Source: Mytilisepta virgata (lineage: Eukaryota; Mollusca; Bivalvia; Mytilida; Mytilidae). Taken from it: a DNA stretch of 64,000 nucleotides. The notes under the pieces were generated by a model. The model was not told the origin of the DNA. It did no database searches and saw only the letters and a program-made list of their open reading frames with translations. The stretch is from positions 310,001-374,000 of the forward strand of contig CM051511.1 of assembly GCA_028015205.1 (NCBI GenBank). The letters are read 5' to 3'. Below are positions 15,501 through 25,929 of the stretch, piece by piece; the first letter of the stretch is position 1, and every line of letters begins with the position of its first letter. Made by a program: the position numbers and the translations under genes.

Positions 15501-18500
15501 TCACATTTCTACAACATATATACATGTGTATTTAAGGATTGACTGTAATTTTTTTTTCAGTCTATAAAGAAATAACCTCAACCACGTGGTGCACGCTAAA
15601 TAATCCAAATACCGAGTTATTTAGTCTATGATATGATAGACAAAAAAATTGACGGATCAGATGATGCAATTACATCTGCATGTTCTCTATATTCAGTAAT
15701 CCTTTATCTTAAAAAATGTTACTTTGTCTGATTGTTCTCAACCGCTGGAGGCGTTTTGCAAATAGTGTTGAAATCTCAACCTCAAAAGTCTTTGTCACAA
15801 ACTTAACACGTGACCATTAACAGTGTACATTCTGTATCATTAAAGCTGCTTGCAGACAGAGTGAAATAATGATAAGTTGTACCTATTATGGTTTACAGCC
15901 CTCAGAAGCTGTGCATACCATTTAATTAATGTGCATACTTTTAAATTAAATTACATTGTAGGATAGTGGCATGCATTGCCCTCAAGAGATGGTTTTCACT
16001 TTAAGGGTGTATCATTTATGATATATCAATTTCAGAAGTCTAATATTCATATATTGTAACATCTGTTGTTAATTTTATTTCAGGGTATCTAGAGGCCAGC
16101 AGACATTTATATTTCCTATCAAGCTGTCAGAACATTTTATGCCAAGTGTGGTATTCTATGGAACATTTTGTCCTTTAGTTGTGTATTTTGCTGTACGTAA
16201 ACTGATTGTTCAGCCATACCTGAAAGAACAAGAAGATTTGTAAGTATGTGTGCTTGAAGATGTTATAATGGTGTTACATGCAATAAAGTTTTTTTCAAAC
16301 TCGTTTGAGTTGAATTTTTGGACGAGTCAAATTTTTTATGTGGTCCCAAAAGTTTTACAGTGCATATATATATATTTTTACTCCTGTTCAGTCGAATTTA
16401 CATGAGCCAAATTTTCTTCTATCTCGAACTAAATTTTGAGTCCCAAATTATAAAAACAACAAAAATTCTGTTCGTTATGTCGAATAATCTTATTCAAAAC
16501 ATCACCTTGCGGAAAAATTAGTAATTTTGATCTATTGTAACCAATTTGTCTTCAACTCTTTATTATTATTATAAATATAAAATGTTAAAAATTAATTAAA
16601 TTAGTATCTGAACATGGATAAAGTGATGTCTCGATAGTACACATACATGCAAACTATCATTTTACTCTGGCACCTACAAAGAATTTAGATTTACTGGACC
16701 TCCGAGGTAGTTTATTACCTCCCCTTCGTAACTTGAAAAAGTTTTTAGCTCCCTTTTAGTCAAATTTTGTGTATCTCGAATTTTTTCGCGGTCGAAGGAC
16801 TTTGAGATAACGAGAGTCGACTGTACATGCTTTGTTTAATATTTGACATACTGTGTTAAATACATTGGGAATTAAGATATCTAGACTATAATTGCCCACA
16901 CAATTATCCTAAATGTCCTAGATGTTCCATGCAAAAAAAGGACCTAGGTGAAAATCACAAACGTAGGAAACACTATATAAGTGACGACTGTAAAATCTTG
17001 AACAAGTTTTTAAAATCACGTCTAAGTACTTAGATTTTTCCTACCAATAAAAACTGGCTGCCACAATATAGCAAATCAAACATGAAAGTGGCATAAAACC
17101 ACAATAAACTGAACTGAATAAATAAAAAAATAGAAAGGACCATTATGAAATAGGAAAACATGTCTAGTAGCTAAGAGAATAGGATTATCGTACATATTAT
17201 GTGTGACAATTGTTTACTTGTAGAGATGTAGAGAAAAAGAAGAAAGAACATGCTGAAACATTAGTTAAAAAGAAACAAGAGGCTGAAGCTGCTGTATGTA
17301 TTTAAGTAATGTATGCTGTACATGTATAGGAAAATATTAAGGTAGATAATTGTGTGACAAAAATTTGTTGGGGTTACAAAAAAAAACCCACCCAAAAGAG
17401 TTTCCCCGCCTTCAGAATTTTTTGGTGCCTGCTTATTATGATTTTTGTACATGCATCCTTATAAGTCCAGATTATTCCCCTTTCTAATACATAAATAATT
17501 TTTTGAAACCAAAGTTATATTTACTTGGCTTTAAAAATCCTTCATATTTTTATAAAATTTTAAGTAGAATAAAAAAAAAGTAAAAAATTGTTGGTAGGTG
17601 ATTGTTTTGCTGCATATATTTCGTGTCCAAAGCATGTCATAAAAATCATATGATTAATGAATTATAATGCCAGATAAAGTTAATAATTTATGTCATTCCT
17701 TTCCTTAGCAACAGCAAAAATATTCAGGGCCTCGGTGGCCGAGTGGTCTAGGTAGTTCGTCATGACTTCTAATGATTACTAACCTGTCAATGCTGGGTTG
17801 TGAGTTCAAATCTCACATGTGGCAGGGTGTGTTTGACTCCTATCTTAATTGACAAGGATTGCCAATTTTCCTACCACGGTCGGTGGTTCTCTGTGGGTAC
17901 TCCGGCTTCCTCCATCAATAAAAACTGGCTGCCGCAAAATAGCCAAATGTGCTGAAAATAGCGTTAAACCCCAACTAAACAAACAAACAAACAAAAATAT
18001 TCATTAATTTCTGAAATTTTATAATAAACAGATAGATCTGATGATGGGAACAGTAGAAAGAATTATTGAAACAGAGGAAAGTAAAAAGGGTCTAATTATC
18101 ACTAAAGCTGTGTATGGAAGATTGCTGTCTGAGGGGTAAGTTGTCATGGCAACAAAAATATTACCATGATAATAGTAATCGTAAGGCCTAAAAAGGAAAT
18201 AACATAATTATTGTTTTACAGGAGTCTTGGGATACTTAAGTTGCTATCATGGCAACGAAGCAACTAAGATCATAGCATATCTAAGAAGTACCAGGTAGTT
18301 TTATAAGAACAACCAAAACTCTGCTATATATATTATTACAAGACTACTGTATTCTAAATTGAAATTTGTTGGTGAAAATTGTAGATTTTAATGACACAAA
18401 TTGCAGCGTAATGGACTAGGTACATGTAATTGATAATTGTAACAGTAAAGGATTGATGTCAGTAAGGCTAAAAATTTGCCATCCTAAAGGAGTAATCTAA

Positions 18501-21500
18501 TAATTTTTTGTTTTTCTTAAAAATTTCAAAAATTGAAATTTTTGCATGGTTTTTGTAGACATTTTGATATCATCCTATAGATGTCATACTTTTTTCTGCC
18601 ATTTGTTTGTACATGACAAAAAGTAGTATAAAAGATAGAAATAATACTGACTCGAACTGACATAAAGGGAGAGCAGAATCATGGCTATATGTTATTTGCA
18701 CTATAATAATATAAAGCAGTGATGTGACAATATACTTATCTTTACTTAATGAATAGGAAAACGCTTGGTTTGTTATCAGTTAACAAACATAATAAAACAG
18801 GTTTATTTAACAGGCTTTATAACGTCAGTAGATAAAACAATTACAGAGTAGACACAAGGTTTTTCAATTGTTTGGCCATTTTCACATTACTCAGCCAGGT
18901 GGTTAAAAATAATTTAATTTCTATTTTCTCATACAAGACCCAAAGTTATGATCCTGATTTTGAATTCTGGTTGATTTGAAATTTATCTGTGATGTTGTTA
19001 GCAATTGATTGGCAATGATACAAATCACTGTTATCCAGAACACTATTTTTCCTGCTTGAAAACTTTTAAAATTATAATAATTTAATATGGGATGTAATGC
19101 ATATTTTTGATTGGTTAACTTTTTTTCGTCTGCCATATCATAGACTGAATTTCTTTTCTGCTATGACATCATTGAATGGAATCCCAACATTTTAGATGTT
19201 AAAACAACCGTTGGAATTGAATTATAAGAATGGACTGCCATTTTGTTTTCAGTTGATTCGAAATAACCTCAATGCACATAGTGCACACTTTCAAATAACC
19301 TGCTACACTGGTTTTTTTGGGCACAACAGATGATTGGGGTTATTTCTTCATAGACTGAAAAATAATTAAAGTCAATCCTAAAATGACAGAAGCAAATTCT
19401 TCGTTTCAGGTTTCCATATTTCTACGCTTTGGATGGATAAATTTTAGATTGTAAGATACTCACTGAACTATTGAGAACTATCCAGATTGTAGAAATATTG
19501 TAAACTACCCACAACAGAAGGAGAAACGATATACTGTCAAACCTGCTTTAAAGGGCACCTCTGTATAGAAAATCACTGTCTATAAAGGGCACTGTGAAAA
19601 TATCCCCTTGAACAAACCTTGTAAAATTAATATAACCTCTTTATGAAGGGCACATTTCTTTGGTCCCATGGGTGCCCTTTGTACACAGGTTTGACTGTAC
19701 TTGTATACTTTTCTATTACAGAGAATTGTCTGAAAACGAATGTATAAATGTAACAATACCACTCCAAGTTCTGGTCAGTAATTCTACTTTACAATTACCT
19801 GAAAGTAAAACTAAGGTAAGTTTTATCGATGTAAATAAAGTAATTAGATGGATGGATGAATTGTTGTTTAACGTCCAGTGGTAGCCAGGTGCATATCAGG
19901 AAGAGAACATGTTGATATGGTAATGAATATGATCCCTGCTTTCTACTAGACAGACACACTGAGTCGGATTTTTAATGTGCTAGCTCACGAGGTAACTGTC
20001 CGCAGGAAGACATATCACCCCACTCGGACACATTATACTGACTCCGAGCGGACCAGAACATCTTTGCTCTTAATCCGAGATGCCGCATGCTTGGCGGAGA
20101 AGCAGCAAATACTAATTTTAATGTCTTTAGTTTGACCCGGCCGGGGATTGAACCTGCAACCTTCTGAACTCAAGGTGAGCACGCTACCACGAGACACCGA
20201 GGCAGTTAAGTAATTAGAATTTCGTCATAAATTTGAATGGCTTTTGTATGGACTGTGGTAAATTTTTGTACAATAAAAATTTCTAAAAAAAGACTTGTTC
20301 ACTTAATGTACCAATTTCCTGTTTTATTGAATCTTTACAGTTGAATAACACTAGAATTTCTCTCACCTGAACACCAAAGGCATTTGAGACTTTACCAGGG
20401 TAGTTCGAGTAATCTGGTTGTAAAGAAATAACTTAAAATAAATTGACTGAAATATCAATGGTTTTCCAAGTTATTATAGTAGGAGTGGCTCAATTCCAAA
20501 TGAAAAATATATATTTTTTTTTTCCAAGTTCTTAAGAAAATTTATTAATTTTAAAATCAGTTGCAGGTGGTATTTTTGATTTTTTGTTTGTTCTTAAATC
20601 ATGTATGAAAGTAAAGGTGTTGTTTTATTCAAAGTAGGATTGAAAAACGATTTCACTCCAATTTTAAATGGGCATACTCTTAATATATATATGTATACAT
20701 GTAGGTTATCCTTTAAATCCAAGGACCATTAAGTCATAGTATGTAAATTTTGCCTTTTTTTCAGGCTGATATTCCAGGTTTCTATGACCCTTGTCCAGGG
20801 GTCAGCAAGTCGTTATACATACAATACAAATTTAGGAATCTTCCACATGAAGCAACTGTGCAAGACGACGAACCACTAAGATTACCATTACAGAGTAAGT
20901 AATCATTTTAGTGTCAAAAAAGGTTCGTTTACTGGATATTTCCAATATTTGTGAAAAAAAATGTCCAATTAAGAATTATTATTTAATATTGATTTTTCTG
21001 ACAAGTTGACTGAATTATCGGATTAATAGATTTGCTTACCTGACAAATTGGCATAATTTTAAGCTTTAATACTTTTCAAACACTCAACTACCAAATGTGG
21101 CAATCTGGAGTATACCATTATACCCAGCTTTAAGACTTTTCAAGCACTCAGCTGCCGAATTTGACAATCTGGAGTATACTGGTATACCAAGCTTCAAGAA
21201 TTTTCAAACACTCAGCTGCCAAATGTGACAATCTGGAGTATACCGGTATACCCAGCTTTAAGATTTTTCAAACACACAGCTGCCAAATGTGACAATCTGG
21301 AGTATACCGGTATACCCAGCTTCAAGATTTTTCAAACACTCAGCTGCCAAATGTGACAATCTGGAGTATACCGGTATACCCAGCTTTAAGATTTTTCAAA
21401 CACTCAGCTGCCAAATGTGACAATCTGGAGTATACCGGTATACCAAGCTTTAAGATTTTTCAAACACTCAGCTGCCAAATGTGACAATCTAGAGTATACC

Positions 21501-22951
21501 AGTATACCAAGCTTTAAGATTTTTCAAACACTCAGCTGCCAAATGTGACAATCTGGAGTATACCGGTATACCAAGCTTTAAGATTTTTCAAACACTCAGC
21601 TGCCAAATGTGACAATCTAGAGTATACCGGTATACCAAGCTTTAAGATTTTTCAAACACTCAGCTGCCAAATGTGACAATCTGGAGTATACCGGTATACC
21701 AAGCTTTAAGATTTTTCAAACACTCAGCTGCCAAATGTGACAATCTAGAGTATACCAGTATACCAAGCTTTAAGATTTTTCAAACACTCAGCTGCCAAAT
21801 GTGACAATCTGGAGTATACCGGTATACCAAGCTTTAAGATTTTTCAAACACTCAGCTGCCAAATGTGACAATCTAGAGTATACCGGTATACCAAGCTTTA
21901 AGATTTTTCAAACACTCAGCTGCCAAATGTGACAATCTAGAGTATACCGGTATACCAAGCTTTAAGATTTTTCAAACACTCAGCTGCCAAATGTGACAAT
22001 CTAGAGTATACCGGTATACCAAGCTTTAAGATTTTTCAAACACTCAGCTGCCAAATGTGACAATCTAGAGTATACCGGTATACCAAGCTTTAAGATTTTT
22101 CAAACACTCAGCTGCCAAATGTGACAATCTAGAGTATACCAGTATACCAAGCTTTAAGATTTTTCAAACACTCAGCTGCCAAATGTGACAATCTAGAGTA
22201 TACCAAGCTTTAAGATTTTTCAAACACTCAGCTGCCAAATGTGACAATCTAGAGTATACCAGTATACCAAGCTTTAAGATTTTTCAAACACTCAGCTGCC
22301 AAATGTGACAATCTAGAGTATACCAGTATACCAAGCTTTAAGATTTTTCAAACACTCAGCTGCCAAATGTGACAATCTAGAGTATACCGGTATACCAAGC
22401 TTTAAGATTTTTCAAACACTCAGCTGCCAAATGTGACAATCTAGAGTATACCAGTATACCAAGCTTTAAGATTTTTCAAACACTCAGCTGCCAAATGTGA
22501 CAATCTAGAGTATACCAGTATACCAAGCTTTAAGATTTTTCAAACACTCAGCTGCCAAATGTGACAATCTAGAGTATACCAGTATACCAAGCTTTAAGAT
22601 TTTTCAAACACTCAGCTGCCAAATGTGACAATGAAAAAGTATGTTATATTCCATCTGTTTAAATAGTCAATATCTTGATTACATATGGTGGTCGTCATGT
22701 GGCCTTCAACTAAGAACCCAAAACAAAGTGGCTGTACACATCCATGTCTGTAGATTCTTTTAACAAGTAACAAGACAGTCATAAATTAAGAAAAGAATTT
22801 TTTAATCAGATATTTTATGTATAAAGGTTTTTCTTATACATATTTTGAGAAATTGATGCTGGTGTGTATAATGATATACATATTATTATATAATTGTCTA
22901 CCTTTTTTTTCAGAACATTTTATACGAGATAGAAAATCTGAGAGTTCATGA
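553..22951 (+). CDS. DNAJC11: DnaJ homolog subfamily C member 11, C-terminal 461 residues (5' partial, 14 exons)
   Basis: DNAJC11 is a J-domain protein of mitochondria that associates with the MICOS/SAM bridging complex and cristae organisation. Exons, all GT/AG with matching phases: 553-654, 933-988, 2182-2359, 2980-3047, 5602-5666, 6537-6661, 8189-8271, 8836-8952, 16084-16239, 17224-17293, 18032-18135, 19722-19815, 20765-20894, 22914-22951. The conceptual protein follows vertebrate DNAJC11 from the linker after the J domain: RKLQQRTNP, then GTVTVGINATDLFD, then LSSQNGNG in the beta-rich middle, a hydrophobic FYGTFCPLVVYFAV stretch, a Lys/Glu-rich helix (exon 17224-17293), and the DUF3395-type end with PGFYDPC. 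It stops at TGA 22949-22951. Total length fits human DNAJC11 (559 residues) minus its first ~92. The J domain itself, including HPD, is not in the window, so the gene continues to the left. No frame damage is seen. Confidence 0.95.
989..2181 (+). other. DNAJC11 intron, no recognisable gene
   Basis: Plain AT-rich intron. Around 1200-1380 and 1640-1800 there are degraded phrases of the window's dispersed repeats (for example 'accatttgaagg' and 'gaagcgaataattcc'). Nothing coding is supported. Confidence 0.5.
2701..2808. repeat. 54-bp perfect tandem duplication
   Basis: Two adjacent, essentially identical 54-bp units starting at 2701 and 2755, both containing 'gatacaaaattacatg' and 'ctgtaaacttgg'. 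The identity implies a recent duplication inside a DNAJC11 intron. Confidence 0.9.
3048..5601 (+). other. DNAJC11 intron with a Helitron-like fragment and AT-rich tracts
   Basis: The left part is the repeat at 3079-3700. From 4490 to 4585 the sequence is almost pure A/T. At about 4585-4645 a short stretch with 'gaggttcaattcc' resembles a Pol III B box, but no convincing A box or tail was found. The rest is unremarkable. Confidence 0.5.
3079..3700. mobile_element. Helitron/pearl-like repeat fragment
   Basis: Starts with the family's hairpin end 'agctcacctgacccaaag', followed by a GTCCGTCGTCC-type segment and core phrases such as 'accaatgggccaattgg' and 'accaaactttggtgg'. The CTAG end is not recognisable, so the right boundary is approximate. 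Confidence 0.6.
5667..6536 (+). other. DNAJC11 intron, no gene seen
   Basis: Contains two related phrases, 'caaaatttaggtcaaa' near 5983 and again near 6150, followed in both by 'ctgatcatgatttagg'. This suggests an old direct duplication of about 165 bp. No coding signal. Confidence 0.5.
6621..6770 (+). repeat. 50-bp tandem triplication of a DNAJC11 exon edge with its splice donor
   Basis: The last 41 coding bases of exon 6537-6661 plus nine bases of intron form a 50-bp unit at 6621-6670. Units 6671-6720 and 6721-6770 are diverged copies. The donor motif recurs with the same spacing: gtaagttag at 6662, gtaagtaag at 6712 and gtatattta at 6762. Only the first donor keeps the homologous reading frame, because reading through it meets TAG within three codons. 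Confidence 0.85.
7245..7840. mobile_element. Helitron/pearl-like element, short copy
   Basis: Left end 'agctcacc'; right end 'aggccccacggagcctctag' (ends at 7840), where a GAGGCTC/GAGCCTC-type hairpin abuts CTAG followed by T. The middle holds about three units of roughly 165 bp, each with 'ccaattggaacaaaacttgg', 'cagcaatggtccttag' and 'cagaa...tatccgatgacc'. Confidence 0.7.
8330..8640. repeat. Dispersed repeat with CCGT/CCAT microsatellite
   Basis: Contains 'tccgtccgtccatccgtcc' and two copies of 'cacatctcctctgaaacc' (about 8445 and 8605). It resembles the Helitron-like core family but lacks both ends. Confidence 0.5.
9562..9920 (-). mobile_element. tRNA-derived SINE, family 1 (reverse)
   Basis: On the minus strand a tRNA-like head reads 'ggtcttgcggtagagtgc' (A-box region), then 'gcaggttcaatccccgg' (B box). 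A conserved body follows, ending in an ATCC-repeat tail (plus-strand 'ggatggatggatg' at about 9562). The same layout recurs at 19849-20207 and 28903-29259. Clear flanking direct repeats were not found for this copy. Confidence 0.8.
11006..11490. repeat. Two-copy direct repeat, about 333 bp apart
   Basis: 'cgatttacgactcatcag' followed by 'ttgtgctcaa' and then 'tctaaaatgttgaaa' occurs near 11051 and again near 11376, with similar flanks ('aaattctttgata'; 'aaaacaacaatccaaa'). Diverged duplicate of unknown origin. Confidence 0.65.
11768..12133. mobile_element. Helitron/pearl-like element, short copy
   Basis: Begins with 'agctcacctgtcctaaaagg' and ends with 'caatacaggctcagccctc' plus 'tgagcctcttg', where the usual terminal CTAG is CTTG. 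The interior has two core units built on 'cttctcctttgaaacc' / 'cttctcctctgaaacc' and 'atggaaggtc'. Confidence 0.6.
14486..14956 (-). pseudogene. B-box zinc finger / coiled-coil (TRIM-like) open frame, antisense in a DNAJC11 intron
   Basis: An uninterrupted frame of 156 codons between TAG (14957-14959) and TAA (14486-14488). The first third has B-box spacing: CGFC, then C-x2-C (CIDC), LCETC, and two histidines (IHSK, NKHS). The rest is Lys/Glu-rich and helix-forming, as in the coiled coil following B-boxes. There is no ATG between the upstream stop and the first cysteine, no RING domain and no C-terminal domain. It is therefore either an exon whose neighbours I cannot see or a 5'-truncated, intronless copy of a TRIM-like gene. 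Bivalves have expanded B-box families, which makes a retained fragment plausible. The domain call is fairly sure; gene status is not. Confidence 0.5.
15536..15595. repeat. Dispersed repeat end shared (inverted) with 19336-19382
   Basis: 'cagtctataaagaaataacc' here matches the reverse complement of 19336-19382, with 'gattgact' at the outer edge in both. The partner region also carries 'gaaataacctcaatgcac' near 19260. The two look like ends of one MITE-type family, but full boundaries were not resolved. Confidence 0.45.
16290..16825. mobile_element. Degenerate pogo/Tc1-like remnant
   Basis: The right edge 'gataacgagagtcgactgta' (ends 16825) resembles the inverted terminal repeat of the pogo-like element at 36621-38963, whose left end is tacagtagaatctcg. 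Phrases such as 'tcgaatttacatgagcc' and 'tctcgaactaa' recur. The left end is unclear. Confidence 0.4.
17727..17992 (+). mobile_element. tRNA-derived SINE, family 2, full length with target-site duplication
   Basis: The head resembles a Leu/Ser-type tRNA: 'ggtggccgagtggtctagg' (A box) and 'gtgagttcaaatctcac' (B box). The body contains 'aataaaaactggctgcc' and 'gctgaaaatagcgttaaacc', and the tail is (AAAC)n. Flanking 11-bp direct repeats 'aaaaatattca' lie at 17716-17726 and 17993-18003, typical of LINE-mediated insertion. Confidence 0.9.
18136..19721 (+). other. DNAJC11 intron with two MITE-type segments
   Basis: Includes the inverted partner (19336-19382) of the repeat at 15536 and the MITE at 19532-19699, which ends 22 bp before the exon. 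The remainder is AT-rich with no gene seen. Confidence 0.5.
19532..19699. mobile_element. TA-flanked MITE immediately upstream of a DNAJC11 acceptor
   Basis: Inverted ends 'tactgtcaaacctg' (19532) and 'caggtttgactgta' (to 19699), with inner arms 'aaagggca' / 'tgccctt'. Ends of TACTGTC/GACTGTA type fit a Tc1/mariner-like insertion at TA. The element stops 22 bp before exon 19722-19815. Confidence 0.75.
19816..20764 (+). other. DNAJC11 intron, SINE plus unremarkable sequence
   Basis: Right of the SINE (20219-20764) the sequence is AT-rich with a T-run near 20515. It ends in the acceptor AG at 20763-20764. Confidence 0.5.
19849..20207 (-). mobile_element. tRNA-derived SINE, family 1 (reverse), with target-site duplication
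   Basis: On the minus strand the head has 'gcaggttcaatccccggcc' (B box), and the tail is the GGAT-repeat at the plus-strand left edge. An 11-bp direct repeat 'aagtaattaga' flanks it at 19838-19848 and 20208-20218. It lies just inside the intron after exon 19722-19815. Confidence 0.9.
21059..22633. repeat. 64-bp satellite array, about 25 units, in the last DNAJC11 intron
   Basis: Unit phrases: 'aagctttaagatttttcaaa', 'cactcagctgccaaatgtg', 'acaatctggagtatacc'. Left-edge units (21061-21250) are the most diverged, and the right three quarters are nearly identical. Two alternating variants occur (ctggag/ctagag; ccggta/ccagta). Many units carry the palindrome TATACCGGTATA. One unit near 22190 lacks about ten bases. 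The array stops abruptly at 22633 and fills most of intron 20895-22913. Confidence 0.97.
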
Positions 22952-23003
22952 CAAAACATGTTTTAGACAGATCTGTGCTTTATTAAATGTTCTTTCTTAG
23001 AAG

Positions 23004-23009
23004 AATAAA
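23004..23009 (+). promoter_or_regulatory. Candidate poly(A) signal of DNAJC11
   Basis: First AATAAA after the stop codon, 53 bases downstream of TGA. A second AATAAA lies at 23969-23974, so longer 3' ends are possible. Confidence 0.6.
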
Positions 23010-23370
23010 AAACATTTCATTTGTGTGCATAATTAGTAAAAACGTTCAAAGTTGCTGGTTCCTGGTAATCAACAGATTTATGCATTACAATGTATATTAT
23101 GGCAGGGTACCAGTAGTATGAATGAGAAGTATTTAATTATCTACTGTAAATTTTTAAATTAATGTGTGAGTTTTTATTAGGATTCTTTGGCAGTTCATAA
23201 TACATATAATGCCAAAATTCAAAGGAATCACACTTTTACTTCCTAAAACAAAAAATGCAAATTTACATTTGCAATGTTCATTCATTTTTTCACGTAAATA
23301 AAAAATATCGCATTAAAGTTCTGGATTTACAACATTTTCTGTTAACAAGTTATCATTGGAGATAAAATTA

Positions 23371-23538
23371 GGGGATAACTGTATTGTATTTTATCAGTTG
23401 CCGACGTAAACCGCTGATTTTACCATCGCAAATTGAGTTTACCTGGCGACGCGTAGCAGAGCCAGGTAAACGGATATTTGCGATGGTAAAACCACCGGTT
23501 TATGTCGGCAACTGATAAAATACAATACAGTTATCCCC
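23371..23538. mobile_element. Foldback MITE, about 75-bp near-perfect arms
   Basis: Left arm starts 'ggggataactgtattg'; right arm ends 'caatacagttatcccc'. The arms pair through 'cagttgccgac' / 'gtcggcaactg' and 'ccatcgcaaat' / 'atttgcgatgg' to a loop of about 12 bases around 23456 ('gacgcgtagcag'). A second outer pair, 'attctaatgcaac' (23539-23551) and 'gttgcattagaat' (about 23695-23707), brackets the next 170 bp, so the insertion may be composite. Confidence 0.85.
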
Positions 23539-24904
23539 ATTCTAATGCAACCTCCGTTAAACGTTAAAAAATAGAATAAAAAGTGAACAGGAAACGTCAA
23601 ATGCGTTTGCGCAACGTTGTCGTCAATGGTTCCGACGGTAAACCGTGGATTTTACGCTTGACGTTATCCAATCAAAAAGGACGTTATATCTTATGTTGCA
23701 TTAGAATTCCTATTCTCCGTCTGTATTCCTAGAAGCCTAGAGGAAGATTGTCCTCCCTTTGACTTGTTAGGGGTAAATCATTGTTAAATGTTTGCAATTC
23801 TTAAATGTTTCTGTTGTTACTATGTATCTGCTGTCAGACATGAAGAAAGTAATGGTTATTCTGTTTTTGTGAGAATGTCTTTGTTATGTTTTGAAATGTT
23901 AAAGCTATGTTTGAAGTTCCACAGTGACTATATTTGTATGTATAGGAATATGCCAGAGTTAGTGAAAGAATAAAACTTAATAAAACATTTTAATTGAGAT
24001 ATTATAAAGACATACACTTCAAAACCTAGATAAATTGAGATAACATCTTGATTCACATGACATTTTATTTATATTTCTGCAATGTGAAACTTTTTTACTA
24101 TCTAAGTTCAATTCATATGAAATTTGTTTATATGAAATTTTTTTCAATAAAATTAAAAGAAGTGAAATTTTAAGTCAGAAATTGTTAATGATTTTATTTT
24201 GAAACTTTATTTTGATATTTTAAAGTTCACAAAATTCCACTTTCAAATAAACAAAATTACATGTTTTAGCTGATTTGAGTGAATCCTTATGAAAAATGTA
24301 CTTCGAAAATGGCACCATTGAAAGTTTTAATGATGACATTTGAACGATCGGTGATTATGTCAAGTACATTGAGAGTCTATAATTTTAATGCAATTCTTTT
24401 TGTAAATTGAATGCTTCTTTTTTAAAATAATTTGTAGTTTCATCAGGATGTAAAAGCCTTGAGCAAAGCACAAAATTCAATAAAAAATACAGATTTCAAT
24501 GAATCTAACAAGCAAAATGTTGAATAAAATGTTGATATAGCTGAAGCCTTAAGACATAAAATGTAAAGTTAAATGATGAAAAATGTATATTATTGTTAAT
24601 AACCAGATTTAAATCTATGCAATTTAGCAAATACATGTTCTTGTCAACATTTTGGTATGCAAAGCATAGTCAAATCTTGTATTTTAGGGGTAAAATTTAA
24701 TGAAAAGCTGAGTAAATGTATTATAGAGTTAGACTTTGCTCAATGATAATGTAGTATTAATAAATCCCCCCTCGCTCTCATTGTTTTTTTTTTGTTGTTT
24801 TTTTTTAAGCTGGAGAATAATTTTCTCCATTAAACTGATATTTTGTCATATTTTAAAATTCTATGGGAAAATTTTGGAACTATCCTTTTATCTCATCTGG
24901 GTAA

Positions 24905-25300
24905 AAGCCAGGGTGAGCTTTTGCCATCACTTTGCGTCCGTCATCCATCCGTCCATCCGTTAACTTTTCACATTTCAATTTTCTTCTAAAAAACCACTGA
25001 ACCAAATGGAACCAAATTTGTCAGCAATGTTCCTGGGAAGGTCCTTTACAGAATTTGTGATTTTGGTTCCAATCGAATATTCACCATGGCTGCCAGGCCC
25101 AATAGTGTGTTCTGATTGGCTGAATTTTTTTTTTAAATCTTCTTGTCAGAAACCATTGAACTTCTACTTTGCAGGAATGTTCCTTAGATGGTCCTCTACC
25201 AAATTTGTAATTTTGGTGCCAATTGGAAATCCAAGATGGCCACCACTGTGGGACATAGTTAACATAGGACCTTACTGAAAATGCATACAAACAACTTCTT
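24905..25300. mobile_element. Helitron/pearl-like fragment
   Basis: Starts 'gtgagcttttgccatcac', then 'tccatccgtccatccgtt', then core units with 'accaaatttgtcagcaatg' and 'ccaagatggccaccac'. The CTAG end is missing. Confidence 0.55.
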
Positions 25301-25929
25301 CGAAACCATTTGACAGATTGAATTGATAATATGTCTGAATGATTGTATGATGGTCCTGTACCAAATATGTACCAAATATGTAACTTTTTCAGCTGAAATA
25401 TTCTTAAAATTATACAATATCACCCATAAAATTCATGAATTTTTTTTTTTACATTCTTTATTACTCTTCAAAATGTTACCACAGACTGAGAAAAATCTCA
25501 CCACTTAACCATTTTGGATTGATCAAATGTATGTCTTTTAAAATTAAAAAGGAGTTATCCTTGATTTGAAAGGTAAACATCTCTCAAAAGATTTTAGATA
25601 AAAAGAAATTCATTCAATAATCATAAAATGAATGATATAACTTCATCCCAAAGTTTTAGCCATGATCTCTGATTAAAAATAATATAGTTATTATTCATTT
25701 TTAATAGTAAACAAAGCAGTAAACAGAACACTGTTTTGTTGCACATGTAATAAACTGTTGAGATATGCATTGTATTTTTCCTGTTATGAAATAAATAATA
25801 ATATACAGTTTATATTGTCTCTCTGAAATAACTCCTTATTCACATTATGACTGATATTTTACCTGGAAGCAAATATTATGCTATAGCACCACATGAAAGT
25901 ATTTGCCCTTCTCATGGTATTTTGGGTTC

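Larger units (their letters stand above)
8953..16083 (+). other. Largest DNAJC11 intron (7.1 kb), a repeat sink
   Basis: Holds a SINE (9562-9920), a two-copy direct repeat (11006-11490), a Helitron-like fragment (11768-12133), short runs of 'cctatattt' phrases (13300-13390 and 14195-14260), an antisense B-box frame (14486-14956) and a dispersed repeat end (15536-15595). Between these I see no gene. Confidence 0.6.
16240..18031 (+). other. Two DNAJC11 introns flanking exon 17224-17293
   Basis: Besides the pogo-like remnant (16290-16825) and the SINE at 17727-17992, positions 17039-17130 hold a decayed 3' piece of the same SINE family ('aataaaaactggctgcc', then 'cataaaaccacaataaactg'). No other coding signal. 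Confidence 0.5.

Noticed and set aside
18921..19136. 71-codon minus-strand frame starting MADEKKLTNQ
   Set aside because: It lies in an intron segment with dispersed-repeat edges; no homology or splice partners seen.
21059..22633. CRISPR-like array
   Set aside because: Units are contiguous 64-bp repeats without unique spacers, in a eukaryotic intron.
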